DNA of 64,000 bases from Legionella cardiaca. GTDB lineage: Bacteria; Pseudomonadota; Gammaproteobacteria; Legionellales; Legionellaceae. Location of the stretch: NCBI RefSeq assembly GCF_029026145.1, contig NZ_CP119078.1:2847001-2911000 (forward strand), in the 5' to 3' direction. A program made the position numbers and the translations under genes. The notes beneath the pieces are model-generated. The model saw only the letters and a list, made by a program, of their open reading frames with translations. It made no database searches and was not told where the DNA came from. Shown here one piece after another: positions 39,557 through 48,626 of the stretch (positions are counted from its first letter, which is position 1; the number at the start of each line of letters is the position of its first letter).

Positions 39557-40177
39557 ATGTTAAGACGGTTGTTGTTAATTGTATTATTTTTGCCAATCTT
39601 GGCTTTTGCTGATGATTTTGTTGCGGGTAAAGATTATGAACTTATGACGGGAGGAGCTCCTGCCTCAAGCACGGACAAAATAACCGTCACCGAATTTTTT
39701 AGCTATGGTTGTCCTTGGTGCTATCGCATTGAACCTGCACTCATGTCGTGGCTGCAACAGCAAAATGGGAAAGTCCAATTTTCTCGAGTTCCTGTCATTT
39801 TCCACAAAGACTGGAAATTTTATGCGAAAGCTTATTACACTGCACATCTTCTTGGTTTGGATGAAAAAATTAATCCTGCCTTATTTAAGGCGATTCAAAC
39901 TGACAAGCGTTCTTTAACAAACAATGACGCTATGGTGGAATTTTTTACTGCAGAAGGCGTCGATAATGCAACTGCCAAAAGTGCATTTGAAAACTCAACA
40001 ACTATTGATTTGCAAATTGCTGAAGGAGCAGCTCTCATGTCTCGCTTTCGTGTAAATGGCATCCCAGCTATTGTGGTTAACAATCAATATAAAACAGATT
40101 TACAAATGGCCCAGACTCCAGAACGCTTTTTTAAAATTCTGGATTTTTTAGTTAATAAATCATCCAATAAAAGTTAA
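39557..40177 (+). CDS. dsbA: Thiol:disulfide interchange protein DsbA
   Basis: The 206-residue periplasmic thioredoxin-fold oxidase has a signal peptide MLRRLLLIVLFLPILAFA and active site CPWC (C52, C55) in FFSYGCPWCYRIEP. The cis-proline loop is seen in RVNGIPAIVVNN. The CPWC dipeptide differs from E. coli CPHC, which would alter redox potential. It is cotranscribed with the cytochrome. Confidence 0.93.
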   Translation: MLRRLLLIVLFLPILAFADDFVAGKDYELMTGGAPASSTDKITVTEFFSYGCPWCYRIEPALMSWLQQQNGKVQFSRVPVIFHKDWKFYAKAYYTAHLLGLDEKINPALFKAIQTDKRSLTNNDAMVEFFTAEGVDNATAKSAFENSTTIDLQIAEGAALMSRFRVNGIPAIVVNNQYKTDLQMAQTPERFFKILDFLVNKSSNKS

Positions 40178-40340
40178 CCTTCCCTGATTTACTAACTCTT
40201 TGATATCTTGAGAATTGGCTTGCATTTTATTTCTATCATCGCTATTGTACGGGTCCTTTTCCTAACGAAAGAAGAGGACCTGAGTCTCACTACAGTGAAG
40301 ATTTTCCAGGAAGAATTAAACTCTAGCAACAGGGATTCGT

Positions 40341-41084
40341 GTGAAAAAATTAGTTGTTTGCTTTGTATTATTATTCAACCCTTCTTTATATGCTCAAAAT
40401 TATTCCGAAATTGGAAGTTGGTATTTCAGCGAAAGTATAGCAACCATTTTCCCCGAGATAGATGATAACCATAGCGTTGGCACCGGCGATGGGTGGCCCA
40501 ATGACTTGTATGTTAATCATGACGTAAAAACGAGTGCAGCAGTCTCAGTTCAAACGGGATTTACCTGGTTTAACGAGAGCAAATTCCTGCCTTTTTATAG
40601 TTTGGGAGCAAGTTACACTTATGCTTTCCCCATGAAGGTTAACGGCACCATATTCCAATACTCCTTGCCTGAATTTGAAAATTACCAATATCACTATGAG
40701 ATACATCGTCAAACCCTACTAGGAATTATCAAAGCAGAGCTATACCGTTACCACAACCTCATGCCTTTCCTGTTAGTTGGCTTAGGCGTTTCTGCAAACC
40801 ACATTGATAAATATCAAGAAACTCCCTTGTCTGGAATAACACCCAGATTTAGCCCAGAGTTTCAAGACGAAACAACAACACATTTCAGTTATGCCTTGGG
40901 TGCGGGTTTAGATTATATCGCTCTGAATAATCTGTGGCTCAGTTTAGGTTATAACTTTGGTTATTATGGACCTGCCCAAACAGATTCTGGTATTTCTTCC
41001 TATTCAAACGAGCGATTAAGAACACAATTAACTGATAACGGTATTGTTTTTACTATCACTTATTTTTTGGACAAAACTGCTTAG
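40341..41084 (+). CDS. Outer-membrane beta-barrel protein
   Basis: The 247-residue product starts with GTG at 40341 (MKKLVVCFVLLFNPSLYAQ signal peptide; AGGGA upstream). The rest alternates polar and aromatic residues in strands (FSYALGAGLDYIALNNLWLSLGYNFGYYG) and ends in a barrel-like strand GIVFTITYFL. It resembles OmpA/OmpW-like eight-strand barrels often seen in Legionella. No exact family is recognised. It ends 12 bases before the GH17-like gene. Confidence 0.7.
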   Translation: MKKLVVCFVLLFNPSLYAQNYSEIGSWYFSESIATIFPEIDDNHSVGTGDGWPNDLYVNHDVKTSAAVSVQTGFTWFNESKFLPFYSLGASYTYAFPMKVNGTIFQYSLPEFENYQYHYEIHRQTLLGIIKAELYRYHNLMPFLLVGLGVSANHIDKYQETPLSGITPRFSPEFQDETTTHFSYALGAGLDYIALNNLWLSLGYNFGYYGPAQTDSGISSYSNERLRTQLTDNGIVFTITYFLDKTA

Positions 41085-41096
41085 GAGAGCGTAGGG

Positions 41097-42884
41097 ATGA
41101 TTAAGTTGCGTAATGCTGTGCTAGGATTATCATTGTTTTTTTTGCATTCCGCCATAGCAGAGAAAGTGGATTCCACCACCCCCATTAACGCTAATCCAAT
41201 TTCCATAAGTACCATCACATCAACAACAATACCTACAAGAACCTCCTTAGGGGGCAGTTACTTAGTTACTTATCGCTTAACTTCTAACCTGCCCTTTCAA
41301 ATGAGGACTCCTTTTAACAATACGGTGCGTATATCAGCACCAGCTGGTGAGTTTACTATTAATGATGGTTGTCATGGTGTCGCTCTTGCTCCAGGAGGCG
41401 GGTGCAACTTATCCATCGGATTAAATGCGCGTACAACAGGAGCTAAATCGACACATATCACTATAAGTTATGGTAATAATTCAATTCCTCTTTCTATTCT
41501 AACCACGACAGATGCGTTATCCAGCAGCTCCTCATGGGTAGGTCTCATTGGAGTCGATTACAATCCCAATCATTATCCCAACGGGAATCAATTCAATTTT
41601 CATGATGTTTTTTATGTTGGTAATGTCAGTAATGTACCGATTAGTAATGTTTATGCAGAATTATCCCAACTCAAGGCGGCAGGCTTTTCTACTGTTCGCT
41701 CCTATCAGACAGAACCCTATTCCTGGATAGATATCATTCAACAGGCAAAAGCCTTAGGCATGAAGGTTGTTTATGAAGCTGATATTCCGCAAAATGGCAG
41801 CCAGGCAAATATTAATACGGCATTAAGTGTATTAACTTCTGTTATTAATGTTGTAGGGGCTACAACATTTCAGGAGACAGTTAGTCTAGTTTTTGCAGGC
41901 CATGAAAACTACAGCAGCACAGATATTAACTATTTAACCAGTGCTGTTTCGCAGTTGCAAAGCACCCTGAGCAGCAATGGAATTACTGTGCCAGTCGGTT
42001 CAGCATTGGTAAGTGGTAATTTAGTCACCCCAAGTCCTGCAATTAGCTCTGACATGACTACTTTAATCCATAGTTACTCACCGGGGGCTCCTCTTGCATT
42101 TGACCCCTATCCTTTTCAGTGGGGAGTTACACCGCCTGATCAAGCAGTCTCTAATATTACATTAATTAACTCCATTGCTTGGGACTATGCGCAGGCGCAA
42201 AGTCAATCTTTTTACGTTGCCCCTAGAACCATTCTCATGGCTGAAACAGGATGGGCCACCCAGGGAACAAACGCCGGCTATTTTTGTGCTCAACAAAATA
42301 TCTGTGCCCCTGGCGTTGGTAATGCAGGAACCTATTTAACAGCCCTCTATAGTTTTGTCAGAAATAGCGGACATAATAGTGGTGCTTTGGTATTTGAAGC
42401 CTATGACGAGCCGGCAAAAGACCCTGGCAATCCAAACGATGCTGAAAATTTTTATGGTGTTTTTGATAGTAATTGCAATTTAAAAAGCATTAATTTGCTG
42501 CCTAATACAAGTTTTGTTACAGCAACAAATCCTGGTTGCCGAGGTTTTACTCAGGGAGCATTGTTAGTTGTTGTTGGTAATACAACAACGCAACCACCTT
42601 TTACCGTACAAATTCAACAAACAAATCCGATAACGCAAAATACTGCATCGATGACCGTGACAGTCCCCACACAAAATCGTACAGATAACAGTGTTCTGCC
42701 TTGGCCACAGTATCTGGTTTTTAATGGCGCCATTGTCAGTATGACAGGCTCTGCTACAAATAATACCTGTACTGTTCCTATAACGGTCAACAATGCAACT
42801 ATTAGCTTTGGTGCCGTTAGCTGTACAGGCGGAAATGTAGTTAACTGCAGTAACGGCGTTTGTTTTTTGCCCACACCTTTTTAA
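41097..42884 (+). CDS. Exported glycoside hydrolase family 17-like protein
   Basis: The 595-residue product has a signal peptide (LRNAVLGLSLFFLHSAIA). Residues 25-140 form a beta-sandwich with FTINDGC..VALAPGGGCNLSI, like the surface-exposed choice-of-anchor domains. Residues 145-470 fit a GH17 (beta)8 barrel: start LIGVDYNPNHYPNG, KAAGFSTVRSYQTE, candidate acid E270 in FAGHENY, and candidate nucleophile E383 in MAETGWAT, which mirrors the ETGW of plant and fungal 1,3-beta-glucanases. The C-terminal tail has two Cys-rich repeats (NTCTVPITV; VNCSNGVCFLP). Likely substrate is a beta-glucan; GGAGAGCG precedes the start. Confidence 0.7.
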   Translation: MIKLRNAVLGLSLFFLHSAIAEKVDSTTPINANPISISTITSTTIPTRTSLGGSYLVTYRLTSNLPFQMRTPFNNTVRISAPAGEFTINDGCHGVALAPGGGCNLSIGLNARTTGAKSTHITISYGNNSIPLSILTTTDALSSSSSWVGLIGVDYNPNHYPNGNQFNFHDVFYVGNVSNVPISNVYAELSQLKAAGFSTVRSYQTEPYSWIDIIQQAKALGMKVVYEADIPQNGSQANINTALSVLTSVINVVGATTFQETVSLVFAGHENYSSTDINYLTSAVSQLQSTLSSNGITVPVGSALVSGNLVTPSPAISSDMTTLIHSYSPGAPLAFDPYPFQWGVTPPDQAVSNITLINSIAWDYAQAQSQSFYVAPRTILMAETGWATQGTNAGYFCAQQNICAPGVGNAGTYLTALYSFVRNSGHNSGALVFEAYDEPAKDPGNPNDAENFYGVFDSNCNLKSINLLPNTSFVTATNPGCRGFTQGALLVVVGNTTTQPPFTVQIQQTNPITQNTASMTVTVPTQNRTDNSVLPWPQYLVFNGAIVSMTGSATNNTCTVPITVNNATISFGAVSCTGGNVVNCSNGVCFLPTPF

Positions 42885-42895
42885 AAGATTATTAA

Positions 42896-42931
42896 AACGG
42901 TGATAGCCGTGGCGATGCGAATATCACCGTT
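42896..42931. terminator. Terminator hairpin between converging genes
   Basis: A 10-bp stem aacggtgata/tatcaccgtt with a 16-base loop lies between the GH17-like gene and the ABC ATPase gene, which converge here. Confidence 0.5.
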
Positions 42932-42942
42932 AGTAGTTAAAA

Positions 42943-44247
42943 CTACCCATGATTTAAATCACCTGGATTTTCCAAACTTAAAATACCCGTATTAAAATCA
43001 TAAGCAAATATTTCCGCGTAACGCCCCCAATCGATCATCGTACGTAAAACGCGGTCGGCTTCTTTTTCGCTTAAGTAATCTTCTAATTTACTCAAGAAAC
43101 GTTCCTCGGAGACACGATGGCCAATTTTTTCATCCAATACGCGACGAATATAACGAGCTAACGGCACCTTTTCTAACAAACATTTTGCAAATACCTGCTT
43201 TCGCGCTTGTAAATCGGCTTCGGAAAATTGCTTACCTAATTCACTAAGCTGAATATCGCCATCAGAAACCTTAGCGAAACCAAGAATTTCCAATGTTTCT
43301 AAAATGGGGAATAAGTCATCGATATTCATCATGAGCTCATCAGCCAGCTCAGGTAAATCGATACGCTCCTCAAAGGATTTCATCGTTTCAATTAAACCTG
43401 ATAATTCAGAAGGCTCCACATCGGGCAATCGATACCCTAAACCAATTTGTCGTTCTCGCTGCGCGCGCTTTGCTTTTTCTTTTGGACCAGTGGTCATTAA
43501 TTTATAAATTTTATCAACCAAATCTCGAAACTCAGGCGTTTCTGGATTACGTGGCTGCGGAAGCGTTACCTGCAGTTCAGCACGAATATAGCCGGGATCA
43601 CTACCAAAAATAACAATACGATCAGCAAGCGTTGCCGCTTCCTCAATATTGTGTGTGACTAACAATATACCGTTGGTATTTGTTTTCTTTTCTTTCCATA
43701 ACTCTAACAAGTCTGATTTTAAATTCTCTGCCGTCAATACATCGAGAGCAGAAAAGGGTTCGTCCATTAGTAATACATCGGGATTTGTCACCAATGCTCT
43801 AGCAAAACCAACGCGTTGACGCATACCACCGGATAATTCTTTAGGGAAAGCGGATTCAAAACCATCAAGACCGATAGTATCAATCGCCTCAATGGCGCGA
43901 CGTCGTCGCTCCTCACGACTTACGCCCTGTGCCTCAAGACCCAGCTCCACATTCTCAAGAACAGTTAACCAAGGCATTAAGGCAAAGGATTGAAAAACCA
44001 TGGCAATGCCGGGAACAGGCCCAATTACCGCGTGACCACGGTAACTAATTTTACCAGCCGAAGGCGGCACTAACCCTGCAATAATCCGCAACAGTGTTGA
44101 TTTTCCAGAGCCTGATTTTCCTAACATGGCGACTATTTCGCCTTCCTTTAACTGAAAATTAACATCCTCAAGAACTAATAAATCCTGCTCGGAAGATTTT
44201 TTGAATGATTTTCGACAATTTTCAATGGCAATAATTGTTTCTGACAT
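42943..44247 (-). CDS. ABC transporter ATP-binding protein (nitrate/sulfonate type) with C-terminal AAA-associated domain
   Basis: The 434-residue product carries Walker A GKSGSGKST, signature LSGGMRQR and Walker B VLLMDEPFSALD in the first 230 residues. The extra 190 residues (about 245-434) match the AAA-associated C-terminal domain found in some nitrate/taurine-type ATPases (SGLIETMKSFEERIDLPELADEL...). It is seven bases after the permease gene on the same strand, forming an importer pair. No substrate-binding protein is next to them, so the solute is unknown. Confidence 0.88.
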   Translation of the reverse strand: MSETIIAIENCRKSFKKSSEQDLLVLEDVNFQLKEGEIVAMLGKSGSGKSTLLRIIAGLVPPSAGKISYRGHAVIGPVPGIAMVFQSFALMPWLTVLENVELGLEAQGVSREERRRRAIEAIDTIGLDGFESAFPKELSGGMRQRVGFARALVTNPDVLLMDEPFSALDVLTAENLKSDLLELWKEKKTNTNGILLVTHNIEEAATLADRIVIFGSDPGYIRAELQVTLPQPRNPETPEFRDLVDKIYKLMTTGPKEKAKRAQRERQIGLGYRLPDVEPSELSGLIETMKSFEERIDLPELADELMMNIDDLFPILETLEILGFAKVSDGDIQLSELGKQFSEADLQARKQVFAKCLLEKVPLARYIRRVLDEKIGHRVSEERFLSKLEDYLSEKEADRVLRTMIDWGRYAEIFAYDFNTGILSLENPGDLNHG

Positions 44248-44254
44248 AAATGCC

Positions 44255-45997
44255 TCAATTGAAGTGAAAGCGCTCTTCCGCCAAGCGATAAAGGGGGCGC
44301 CAAATTAAATGATTGAATGCCAACACATAGGTACACATCATCGCAGTTCCCAATGCTATTTTTGGGAAATCACCTGCGATAGTACTTGCTTGAATATATT
44401 CTCCTAAACCCGTAGCTCGTAACGTGGTATTACCCCAGCTAACCCATTCCGCAACAATACTGGCGTTCCAGGCCCCGCCGGCAGCAGTAATTGCACCAGT
44501 AATATAAAAAGGAAAGATACCTGGCAATGCCAAACGCTTCCACCATTGCCATCCTTTGACCCCAAAATTATCAGCGGCTAAATAAAGATCGCGAGGTATA
44601 TTGGAAGCACCAGCAATGACATTAAATAAAATGTACCATTGCGTTCCAAGAATCATCAGTGGAGTAACCCAAATTTCCACGCTCAAATTAAAGCGAACAA
44701 TGGCAATTACAAATAAAGGATAAAACAAATTTGCCGGGAATGCTGCGACAAACTGAATAACAGGCTGAATTTTTTGTGCCAATCTTGGTCTTAAACCAAT
44801 CCACACGCCTACAGGAATCCAAATTAGAGAGCTGGCGATAATCAAGACAATAACTCGAGATCCCGTTGCCGCCCCCAAAAGAAACACATGGAAAATCTCA
44901 CTGACTTTAAGCTGCGCCAAAATGAATTTTAATAACAGCCAACCACCGCCAATTATTGCGAGTAATACGCAGGTATTCCATATCCAATCCATATGTTTTT
45001 GATGACGATAATCAATTTCCTTAATTGGTTTAGGACTTTTGCGACTAAACCAGTGCGCATTGACAAAATGATCCTTCAAAATAGCAAACCGCTTACTAAA
45101 ACGTTTTACTAAACCACTACCGCGGATTAAATCAATTAGCCAAGATTGATATTCTTCTTCATCAGGGGATGGTTCCATTTTAAATTTTTCAGACCATGCA
45201 ATGAGCGGACGAAAAAGAATTTGGTCATAGAGGAAAATTACAATAACCATTGTAAGAATAGCATAGCCTACCGCATGCAAATCATGGCGTTCAATCGCTA
45301 GCGCAATGTAGGAGCCAACTCCCGGTAAACGAATGTCTTGATGAGCAACTGCAATTGCTTCCGATAACACCACAAAAAACCAGCTTGCAGACATGGACAT
45401 CATCATATTCCACAATAAACCGGACATCGAAAATGGCACTTCAACCTTCCAGAAGCGTTGCCATGCCGATAACTGAAACATCGCTGCGGCTTCCTTTAAA
45501 TCATGTGGAAGGGTTTTTAATGATTGATAAAACCCGAAGGTAATATTCCATACCTGCGCGGTAAAAATTGCAAAAATTGATGCACATTCAGGCCCTAATA
45601 AACTTCCGGGAAATAGATGGATAAAACCTGTCACGGTAATTGACAAAAAACTTAAAACCGGTACTGATTGTAAAATATCGATAGCAGGAATAATAATTTG
45701 TTCAGCACGACGATGCTTAGCTGCCAAGGCACCAACAATAAAGGTAAATATCATTGATAAAGCTAGCGCAATAAACATGCGCAAAACCGTACGCAAGGCA
45801 TAAAACGGTAATTTAGCGGGGTCTAACGAAATTGGTAGTGGTTCACCAAGCTGATAGGGACTCGCCATTTGCGAGCCAGCCCAGCCTAGAAAAAAAACAA
45901 CGGAAAAAATAAGGATTAGCAGCAACAGATCCCAGCGATTGATATAACGGCTGACATTTTCACGATTAGCAAAGTAAAAACGACTGTTGCGCACCAC
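44255..45997 (-). CDS. ABC transporter permease, two fused domains
   Basis: The 580-residue product contains two BPD_transp_1 permease halves in one chain. The first is around residues 70-260 (EAAAMFQLSAWQRFWKVEVPFS, the EAA loop) and the second around residues 350-570 (LAADNFGVKGWQWWKRLALPGIFP, the second EAA loop). About twelve transmembrane helices are expected. A single protein thus provides the dimeric pore for the ATPase at 42943. Such fusions occur in the nitrate/sulfonate transporter group. Confidence 0.88.
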   Translation of the reverse strand: MVRNSRFYFANRENVSRYINRWDLLLLILIFSVVFFLGWAGSQMASPYQLGEPLPISLDPAKLPFYALRTVLRMFIALALSMIFTFIVGALAAKHRRAEQIIIPAIDILQSVPVLSFLSITVTGFIHLFPGSLLGPECASIFAIFTAQVWNITFGFYQSLKTLPHDLKEAAAMFQLSAWQRFWKVEVPFSMSGLLWNMMMSMSASWFFVVLSEAIAVAHQDIRLPGVGSYIALAIERHDLHAVGYAILTMVIVIFLYDQILFRPLIAWSEKFKMEPSPDEEEYQSWLIDLIRGSGLVKRFSKRFAILKDHFVNAHWFSRKSPKPIKEIDYRHQKHMDWIWNTCVLLAIIGGGWLLLKFILAQLKVSEIFHVFLLGAATGSRVIVLIIASSLIWIPVGVWIGLRPRLAQKIQPVIQFVAAFPANLFYPLFVIAIVRFNLSVEIWVTPLMILGTQWYILFNVIAGASNIPRDLYLAADNFGVKGWQWWKRLALPGIFPFYITGAITAAGGAWNASIVAEWVSWGNTTLRATGLGEYIQASTIAGDFPKIALGTAMMCTYVLAFNHLIWRPLYRLAEERFHFN

Positions 45998-46333
45998 AAT
46001 CCTCCCCTTTTTGTTTTTATAGAACTGATTGAAAACTTATACCCAAGCACTGATTCATCAAGGATGAGTATAAAGGGCGGGGATTAAAAGCACCCTTGTT
46101 TGAGTAGTAACACCCCAAAACTGCATAAAATAACATAAATACTGATTTATCGATATAAAAAGTCAGTCTTTTAGCTAAAAACCTCTGCACAAGCCAATTG
46201 CAGGCGCTCTCGCTAGCTCAGGCTGACGTAGGAACTCGCCAAAAGTCTTTTCTATATTCATCAAATGTATAAAAAAAATAATTTTTTTAAGATGAGTGAA
46301 CTTTTTAACAGCTTTCGTGTCTAAATATTGAGC

Positions 46334-46437
46334 AACAAAAATGCTCTGTTTCGCATTTCCCCTCTTTATGCGAAACAATTGTCCATACTAAAGTATGCGA
46401 CAAACATTTCCCCGGTATTTTTTACCGGGGTTTTTTT
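46334..46437 (+). ncRNA. Putative small RNA with C-rich loop (RocR-like)
   Basis: No protein is encoded, but three consecutive perfect stem-loops lie at 46348-46376 (9 bp, gtttcgcat/atgcgaaac, loop ttcccctcttt), 46384-46397 (6 bp, catact/agtatg, 2-base apical loop so probably extended by gtc/gac) and 46410-46430 (8 bp, terminator with T7). The loop of the first contains CCCCUC, complementary to Shine-Dalgarno sequences. There is no plus-strand gene upstream that the terminator could end. Start point (about 46334) is inferred from TAAATA at 46322-46327. A ProQ-bound sRNA such as RocR, which represses competence in Legionella, is a strong candidate identity, but I cannot align it here; published RocR is shorter in my memory. 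Confidence 0.55.
46410..46437 (+). terminator. Strong Rho-independent terminator
   Basis: The 8-bp GC-rich stem ccccggta/taccgggg with a T5 loop is followed by seven T residues. It faces right and ends the putative small RNA, 48 bases before the IcmL-like gene. Confidence 0.9.
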
Positions 46438-46484
46438 GTTTATGAAACCTGTTTAGAATGAAAAAAATGCAAGAGGAAATTAAA

Positions 46485-47024
46485 ATGATTAGGCAAAGCA
46501 AACGTTACTTCTTATTACTCTTATTTATCTTCTCGGCGCAGAGCTTTGCAGCAGCGCCTGATAAAACACAGCTCGCCGTTTGGGCAAATGAAGCAATCGT
46601 TGCGACTTACACTTTTGATTATCAAAACTTTTTGGCCCGACAAAAAGAGATCGCCAAATACTTTAGCGCTGCAGGATGGACCGCTTACAGTACAGCACTT
46701 AATGCGTCCAAACTTCCCGAGACGGTAAAGAATAATTCCTATTTTGTGAGTGCGGTGGCAACCCTGCCTCCAGAAATTAAAACAATTAATGCGACACAGT
46801 GGCAGGCAATCATGCCTATCCTGGTCCTATATAAGAATCCTCAATATCAACAAAAACAAAATCTGTTGGTTACTATTAATTTTGTTCCGGCCCCAGCAGG
46901 ACAAGGTGTTCGTGGATTATCTATTGTTAGCTTGCAATCCAAGGTCACTCAACCTCCCTGCGAATGTAAACCGCAAGAGGAATCTACACCAGCTGATACG
47001 ACATCAAACGGAAACCCACAATAA
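46485..47024 (+). CDS. DotI/IcmL/TraM-family periplasmic protein
   Basis: The 179-residue product starts at ATG 46485 with GAGGAAAT upstream; an upstream in-frame ATG at 46458 lacks a good site. The signal peptide MIRQSKRYFLLLLFIFSAQSFA is followed by a domain typical of IcmL/DotI: LAVWANEAIVATYTFDYQNF, KYFSAAGWTAY..ALNAS and LLVTINFVPA. The tail is Pro/Cys-rich. Unlike true IcmL/DotI it lacks a transmembrane anchor, so it is one of the soluble IcmL-like paralogues found in Legionella; its link to the Dot/Icm machine is unproven. It overlaps the converging DUF3592 gene by 41 bases. Confidence 0.7.
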   Translation: MIRQSKRYFLLLLFIFSAQSFAAAPDKTQLAVWANEAIVATYTFDYQNFLARQKEIAKYFSAAGWTAYSTALNASKLPETVKNNSYFVSAVATLPPEIKTINATQWQAIMPILVLYKNPQYQQKQNLLVTINFVPAPAGQGVRGLSIVSLQSKVTQPPCECKPQEESTPADTTSNGNPQ

Positions 47025-47466
47025 CAAGATGTATAAGAATTAATGCACTTAATAAGCCAAGAATAATAGTGAGCTTTGGCGGCATCGCGATATCAAGAAC
47101 AGCTTCTTGTGGATTTTCAGGATTGAAATACACGTCAATATCCTCATCCTTCTCATAAGCAATTGCCGCGCGATAGGCTACTGCGCGCGCATGTTTACTA
47201 TTAAGATTAATATGAGAGGAATCTTGAAAAAGACGCTCTCCTTGATAATCTTGATCAAAAGCCTGGTATTGGTATTCAATTTTTGGCCACAATCGCTGCG
47301 CTTCCTGTGTCCATGAAAATTGGGTAATACGTCCTTTAGTCAAATACCAACTTTCCGTTTTTTTAAGGCGCAATCTCTCTCGCCAAAAATAACGCAACAA
47401 AGCCAACAAAAAAATTAACCAAAGCAAATCAAGCAGCCATCGCCACGATGTCATCAAATAAGTCAC
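46984..47466 (-). CDS. DUF3592 membrane protein
   Basis: The 160-residue product has an N-terminal transmembrane helix (WRWLLDLLWLIFLLALLRYFW), a soluble beta-rich part (KGRITQFSWTQEAQRLWPKIEYQYQ; VYFNPENPQEAVLD) and a C-terminal helix (LTIILGLLSALILIHLVIVGF). This TM-soluble-TM layout and the P.V.Y.Y / V.YNP patterns are those of DUF3592. Function unknown. It overlaps the IcmL-like gene tail to tail. Confidence 0.75.
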   Translation of the reverse strand: MTYLMTSWRWLLDLLWLIFLLALLRYFWRERLRLKKTESWYLTKGRITQFSWTQEAQRLWPKIEYQYQAFDQDYQGERLFQDSSHINLNSKHARAVAYRAAIAYEKDEDIDVYFNPENPQEAVLDIAMPPKLTIILGLLSALILIHLVIVGFRLMSYQLV

Positions 47467-47549
47467 AAGCAGTCCTTTTACACGCTATTCGTCTATCCTA
47501 GAGTAATTAAATCTGTTAAGCAAAATATTCCATAGGTTGGCGTAATTAT

Positions 47550-48497
47550 TTAAATATGATTTCTTAACATCATTTCTTCTGGGTAGGGAAATAAGTAACG
47601 TTGTTTTAGTAAATAGGATTCTGGATGTCTTCTCAAGTGATGCTTGATTAAAATGACTGGCACAATTAGAGGAACTTTACCTGACTGATAGGCCATTATC
47701 GTCTCATGGAGTTCAGCTTTATCGCCTGCATCAATTTTCTCCTTAAAGTAGCCTTGTATGTGCTGCAGTACATTGCTATGCGTCTTTAAAGTCGCTATTT
47801 TTTTCATGCCTTCCATAAATAAAGCTAAATATTCATGAGCAAATTGTTCTGTAGCAATGTGTTTTAAATCTGCTACTTTTTTCCCTAATTCTCTATAAAT
47901 CGTTTCATTATGAGCTAACAGGGTTAGTTTATGCTCTGTGTGAAAAGCAACAATGCTTTGTTTATTCAAATTATTTTTTGTCAGCTCCTGGAATCGGCGA
48001 TAACAAAAAACTCTTTCAATAAAATTTTCTCGCAACCGAAAATCCCTTAATCTTCCTTCCTCCTCAATAGGGAGAAAGGGATAATACTTCTCCAGAAAGT
48101 TTGCAAAAATACCTTGTCCTATTTTTGGCGGTAGAGGTGCAGATTGGTATATCTTTACATTTTTCCACCCACAGCTTGGAGACTTATTTTTTAATATAAA
48201 CCCACTCAAATGCTGCAAATCCTTTATTCTATTTTGACAAAACTGCTGCAACTTTGCTGTGTGATCTATCTGAGGATTAAGGGCTTCGACTAAACGTGGA
48301 TATTTTGGATCACCTTCCAAATGAAGAGCAGGACGAGGGACGCCCATGCCACTTTCCACTTCCGGGCAAATAGGATAAAAATCAAAATAGTGTGCCAGAA
48401 CATCTGTAATATAATCATCCTTTTTGTGACCACCGTTGAATCGAACTGGCATACCCAAAAGGCAATGACTAATCCCTATAATAATTGATTTATTCAT
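47550..48497 (-). CDS. DUF523-DUF1722 protein (YbgA-type)
   Basis: The 315-residue product has an N-terminal DUF523 domain (GISHCLLGMPVRFNGGHK, CPEVESGMGVPRPALHL, and KNKSPSCGWKNVKIY; the conserved cysteines may bind a metal) and a C-terminal DUF1722 domain (FHTEHKLTLLAHNETIYRELGK..., ending YLFPYPEEMMLRNH). Proteins of this composition usually sit beside photolyase genes, as E. coli ybgA beside phr. Here a photolyase gene is indeed divergent from it but is broken, so the pairing was lost. Function unknown. Confidence 0.85.
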   Translation of the reverse strand: MNKSIIIGISHCLLGMPVRFNGGHKKDDYITDVLAHYFDFYPICPEVESGMGVPRPALHLEGDPKYPRLVEALNPQIDHTAKLQQFCQNRIKDLQHLSGFILKNKSPSCGWKNVKIYQSAPLPPKIGQGIFANFLEKYYPFLPIEEEGRLRDFRLRENFIERVFCYRRFQELTKNNLNKQSIVAFHTEHKLTLLAHNETIYRELGKKVADLKHIATEQFAHEYLALFMEGMKKIATLKTHSNVLQHIQGYFKEKIDAGDKAELHETIMAYQSGKVPLIVPVILIKHHLRRHPESYLLKQRYLFPYPEEMMLRNHI

Positions 48498-48626
48498 GAT
48501 TGTAGTCTTAAATTCACGGCGGTCTTTTAAGCATAGAAGCGAATTAAGAATTGCCCCTCTAGCACCCTGAGATTATTATAGTAAATAAGTCTGAATCCAC
48601 AATATCCACGTCGTGATTACTGCTCA

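Noticed and set aside
46175..46378. 67-codon minus-strand frame
   Set aside because: It overlaps the putative small RNA hairpins and lacks a ribosome-binding site and protein-like composition.
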